Shown piece by piece: positions 31,665 to 34,204 of a stretch of DNA of 34,204 nucleotides (within the stretch, counting starts at the first letter, position 1; every line of letters begins with the position of its first letter). The stretch is from an uncultured Dyadobacter sp. (lineage in GTDB: Bacteria; Bacteroidota; Bacteroidia; Cytophagales; Spirosomataceae). The stretch is from the NCBI GenBank assembly GCA_937880795.1, contig CALGRQ010000462.1:1-34204 (forward strand), in the 5' to 3' direction. Below the pieces are notes generated by a model. It worked only from the letters and a program-made list of their open reading frames with translations. It did no database searches and was not told the origin of the DNA. The translations under genes and the position numbers were made by a program.

Positions 31665-32465
31665 ATGTCATTAAAAGGTTTTTTCTATACGGTAATATTA
31701 ACATTTGCTGGTGTATATGGGGTTGACGCCCAGGATGTGGCTGAGTCCAGGAAGATAAAGGTGCAGGAGGCTAAGCAAGCTGTTGCTGTGGATAAGGATC
31801 ATTTTTATGTGATCAACAATAGCACCATTCAAAAATATACTAAGAAGGAGAACAAGCTGGTTTTATCTTGGGATGGTACGCGGGAAGGGATTAAACACCT
31901 TAATAGCGGGGTGGTTATCAAAGGGAAATTATACTGTGCCAATTCTAATTTCCCGGAACTACCAATGGCCAGTGCTGTGGAGATTTTTGATGCCCAAACG
32001 CTCAAACATATTGGGAACCATAGCTTTGGGATCAATAATCACGGATCCCTTACCTGGCTGGATCAGAAGGATGGATTTTGGTATATAGGTTTTGCACATT
32101 ATGCAGGAAAAGAAGCGAGCGAAGGTCGGGATGTGCGGTGGACCTCTTTTGCCAAATACACGAAAGATTGGGTTGAGGTGGAGTCGTGGGTGTTTCCTAA
32201 AAATATCATTAACGCGTTTTCGCCTAGGAGCAATTCGGGTGGGGCTTGGGGAAAAGATGGGTTACTGTATCTCACGGGTCACGATCATCCCGAATTATAT
32301 GTCATGAAAATTCCTTCATCAGGTTATACCCTTGAATATATCAAAACCATTCCCGTGCAAATTCCGGGTCAGGGTATTGCAATAGACCGCTCCATTAAGG
32401 ATAGGATGGTAGTATATGGTATTAATCGCGCTGAAAGTACTGTGGTGGTGGAGGAAATAAAATAA
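31665..32465 (+). CDS. Exported propeller-like protein of unknown function
   Basis: 266 residues from the ATG at 31665; the TTG at 31647 adds six residues before the signal peptide (SLKGFFYTVILTFAGVYGVD). The mature protein has blade-like repeats (KQAVAVDKDHFYVINNSTIQ, GKLYCANSNFP, GLLYLTGHDHPELYVM) and a closing GQGIAIDR segment, typical of six- or seven-bladed propellers such as YncE-like proteins. Some relatives carry misleading names such as cycloisomerase; no catalytic site can be seen. A bidirectional hairpin follows. Confidence 0.8.
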   Translation: MSLKGFFYTVILTFAGVYGVDAQDVAESRKIKVQEAKQAVAVDKDHFYVINNSTIQKYTKKENKLVLSWDGTREGIKHLNSGVVIKGKLYCANSNFPELPMASAVEIFDAQTLKHIGNHSFGINNHGSLTWLDQKDGFWYIGFAHYAGKEASEGRDVRWTSFAKYTKDWVEVESWVFPKNIINAFSPRSNSGGAWGKDGLLYLTGHDHPELYVMKIPSSGYTLEYIKTIPVQIPGQGIAIDRSIKDRMVVYGINRAESTVVVEEIK

Positions 32466-32492
32466 CCCCGACGTAAAAGTGTCAGGGTTATT
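32461..32492. terminator. Bidirectional terminator between propeller protein and uxaB
   Basis: AATAACCCCGAC pairs with GTCAGGGTTATT with one mismatch and a 7-8 base loop, and is followed by a T-rich stretch. Confidence 0.75.
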
Positions 32493-32528
32493 GGTTCTTT
32501 TAGTGCGAATTGTCGCAGTGGAGGAACT

Positions 32529-33986
32529 TTACATATATTTTTTTACGGCATCTTCAAAACCAGGTAGAAGGGTCAGATCCGTTCCCCACAAGTCGGCGTC
32601 TGCCATTACTGTGCTGGCAAGGTCATGGGCTGAGGTTGCATTTTTCCATTTTTCATCGAAATAGGCTGCTGCATCGCAACGTATCGGATATTGTTGGCCA
32701 TTTCTGTCTCCATAATAGATCTCACCCTGATGCAGTACCGGCTTCATAAATTGAAGAAATGCTGCAAAACCTCGTGCAAACAATTCAGGAGCAGTCTCCG
32801 AAGTCTTATAATGATTCAGCAGTGTTGGTATATTCCGCATCTTCATTTTGGCCGTGTATTGTACGGTGATGTCAATCAGCTGGTGGCGGATAAAAGGGTT
32901 TCTGAAACGGTCTAAAACCTGATTCCCGAAAGCTTCGGCAACGCCTGGTTCTATTTCGTAAGGAATGGCTGGTGCGAGTTCCTTAAGCATCACGTTGGCA
33001 ATATAGTCAGCAGTTTCTGGGTTTTCCATACTTTCACGTACTGTATCCAGTCCGTGCAGGTAGCACAAGCCCGAAGCCAATGTATGTGTTCCGTTCAGAA
33101 GGCGAAGTTTTAATTCACGAAATAAATCGATATTTGGTGCGATGACCACTCCTTTATCGGCGGGAGCAAAGCTAAGAGCAGCTGCCACTTTTTCGTTTCC
33201 TTCAATAGCCCACAAACTATATACTTCCGAAGCAATTAAAAGATTATCCTGAAAACCTTGTCTTTCGGTAAGTTCAGAAATGGTGTCTGCATCGGGTTTA
33301 CCTGGTACGATTCGGTCTACCAGGGAGTTACAAAATTCGTTGTTGAATTCCACCCATTCTGTAAATGCCTTGCCCAAGTTGTTTCGTTCTGCTTGTTCCA
33401 GAACAATTTCCCGAAGTTTATTTCCATTACCTACGATGAGCTCAGTAGGAATAATAATCATCCCCGATTCCGCAGATCCATTAAAGGTTTTATAGCGCTC
33501 GAATAAGTAGGCGGTTAATTTACCTGGAAAAGAAGTAGGAGGAGAGGCAAATAGATTGTCATCGGTGAGTTGTATACCGACTTCGGTTGTATTTGAAATG
33601 GCAATTTTGATCTCCGGATTTCTGGCACATTCAAGTATAGCTTCCCAGCTGGTAGCAGCTGAAAGCGTACGACTAATGGCAGTATTAAGTACGATTTCGT
33701 CAATTTGCTTTCCGTTATCTATACCACGTATGCTATGTGAAAATACGTTTTGCTGTTCTGCAAAAGCATCTGTTCCTCCTGTACTAGTCGATTTCACCAC
33801 CACAATTCTTCCATTGAAAATACCTTGCTGGTTGGCCTTGTTTACAAAGTAGTCGGGTAGCCCACGAAGCAATACACCCGTTCCGAACTGGATAATTCTT
33901 TCAGGTAATGCCAGCAATTGCTTATGGTTTGGTAATAAGTCAGGACGTTGGTCCAGCAGGTCTGGTGAGAGTTGTGATAATGACAT
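32529..33986 (-). CDS. uxaB: Tagaturonate reductase (altronate oxidoreductase)
   Basis: 485 residues from the ATG at 33986 (MSLSQLSPDLLDQRPD); the frame to 34055 adds 23 residues without support. The N-terminal Rossmann domain shows RIIQFGTGVLLRGLPDYFV and IVVVKSTSTGG, and the C-terminal mannitol-dehydrogenase domain has FNNEFCNSLVDRIVPGKPD, KLRLLNGTHTLASGLCYL and PFIRHQLIDITVQYTAKMKM, where the family catalytic Lys lies in KLRLLNGTH. It reduces D-tagaturonate to D-altronate with NADH in galacturonate catabolism. Other genes of that pathway are not in view but may lie to the right, on the same strand. Confidence 0.94.
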   Translation of the reverse strand: MSLSQLSPDLLDQRPDLLPNHKQLLALPERIIQFGTGVLLRGLPDYFVNKANQQGIFNGRIVVVKSTSTGGTDAFAEQQNVFSHSIRGIDNGKQIDEIVLNTAISRTLSAATSWEAILECARNPEIKIAISNTTEVGIQLTDDNLFASPPTSFPGKLTAYLFERYKTFNGSAESGMIIIPTELIVGNGNKLREIVLEQAERNNLGKAFTEWVEFNNEFCNSLVDRIVPGKPDADTISELTERQGFQDNLLIASEVYSLWAIEGNEKVAAALSFAPADKGVVIAPNIDLFRELKLRLLNGTHTLASGLCYLHGLDTVRESMENPETADYIANVMLKELAPAIPYEIEPGVAEAFGNQVLDRFRNPFIRHQLIDITVQYTAKMKMRNIPTLLNHYKTSETAPELFARGFAAFLQFMKPVLHQGEIYYGDRNGQQYPIRCDAAAYFDEKWKNATSAHDLASTVMADADLWGTDLTLLPGFEDAVKKYM

Positions 33987-34125
33987 GAGATGCGATTTCT
34001 GGTACACTGATATGGACGCATATTTTAAGGGATAACCCTTATCGTAAAGAAGCACTCCACCTTAGAATTTGGGTAGGCTATTAGAATTTGTCTCGAATAA
34101 TCAGTTGTTTATTTATCATAAAAAT

Positions 34126-34157
34126 GCCCCCCAAAAAGTGTCTAACTTTTGGGGGGC
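34126..34157 (-). terminator. Terminator for a minus-strand gene beyond the window
   Basis: GCCCCCCAAAA at 34126 pairs with TTTTGGGGGGC ending at 34157 around a short loop. On the minus strand the stem is followed by ATTTTTAT, so it would end a transcript coming from the right, upstream of uxaB. No coding frame could be assigned in 34158-34204. Confidence 0.7.
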
Positions 34158-34204
34158 GGTACAAAAAATTGATATACAATATTAACGTATCTAAGCCATT
34201 ACGC

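Overview
The window looks like a chromosomal segment of a Bacteroidota bacterium, most likely family Sphingobacteriaceae. Clues are the repeated promoter -7 motif TAnnTTTG (TATCTTTG, TACTTTTG, TATTTTTG) ahead of genes, the lack of Shine-Dalgarno sites, and the gene types: a cobalamin riboswitch before a BtuB/BtuG-like pair, LytS/LytTR regulators, a TPR regulator with a membrane anchor and C-terminal HTH, DUF3472, DUF3784, a WG-repeat protein and a PIF1-HRDC helicase. No rRNA, tRNA or CRISPR array was seen.

Layout. 1-4515: end of a Crp/Fnr regulator, an SMR exporter, an exported M28 peptidase, xylulokinase and a short SSB. 4629-7951: a 3.3-kb mobile element, delimited by 27-bp imperfect terminal inverted repeats and a perfect 8-bp target duplication (ATTTACAG). 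It encodes an IS1595-family transposase, small ORFs and a 230-residue passenger protein. 7960-9021: an AT-rich accessory flank with two small zinc-ribbon proteins. 9166-12562: aldo/keto reductase, a short GntR protein, and a LytS kinase whose LytTR partner is split by a frameshift. 12595-18149: exported SAM hydrolase-like protein, Tll0287-like lipoprotein, prfA, thioredoxin-like protein, VOC protein and TPR regulator. 18150-23156: candidate small RNA, EamA transporter, cobalamin riboswitch, BtuB and BtuG. 23333-34204: WG-repeat protein, TPR protein, RhlE-like helicase, DUF3472 protein, PIF1-type helicase, DUF3784 protein, exported propeller-like protein and tagaturonate reductase.

The most unusual part is the transposon. 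Its passenger protein (5174-5866) ends in an acidic tail with the tip DDLPF, the same kind of ending as bacterial SSB, whereas the true SSB fold just outside the element lacks that tip. The long leader of the passenger gene is covered by an opposed transcription unit: a near-consensus promoter (TTG-N19-TATCTTTG) and a minus-strand terminator define an antisense RNA of about 127 nt. This is the arrangement of countertranscript-controlled plasmid or transposon genes. I infer a self-regulated accessory function that may touch host DNA replication or repair proteins; this is not shown by the sequence alone.

Other points: the sensor kinase at 10777 is intact but its response regulator needs one extra base near 12101; several start codons were moved downstream of the longest frame because promoters or signal peptides fit better; many convergent gene pairs share bidirectional hairpin terminators.
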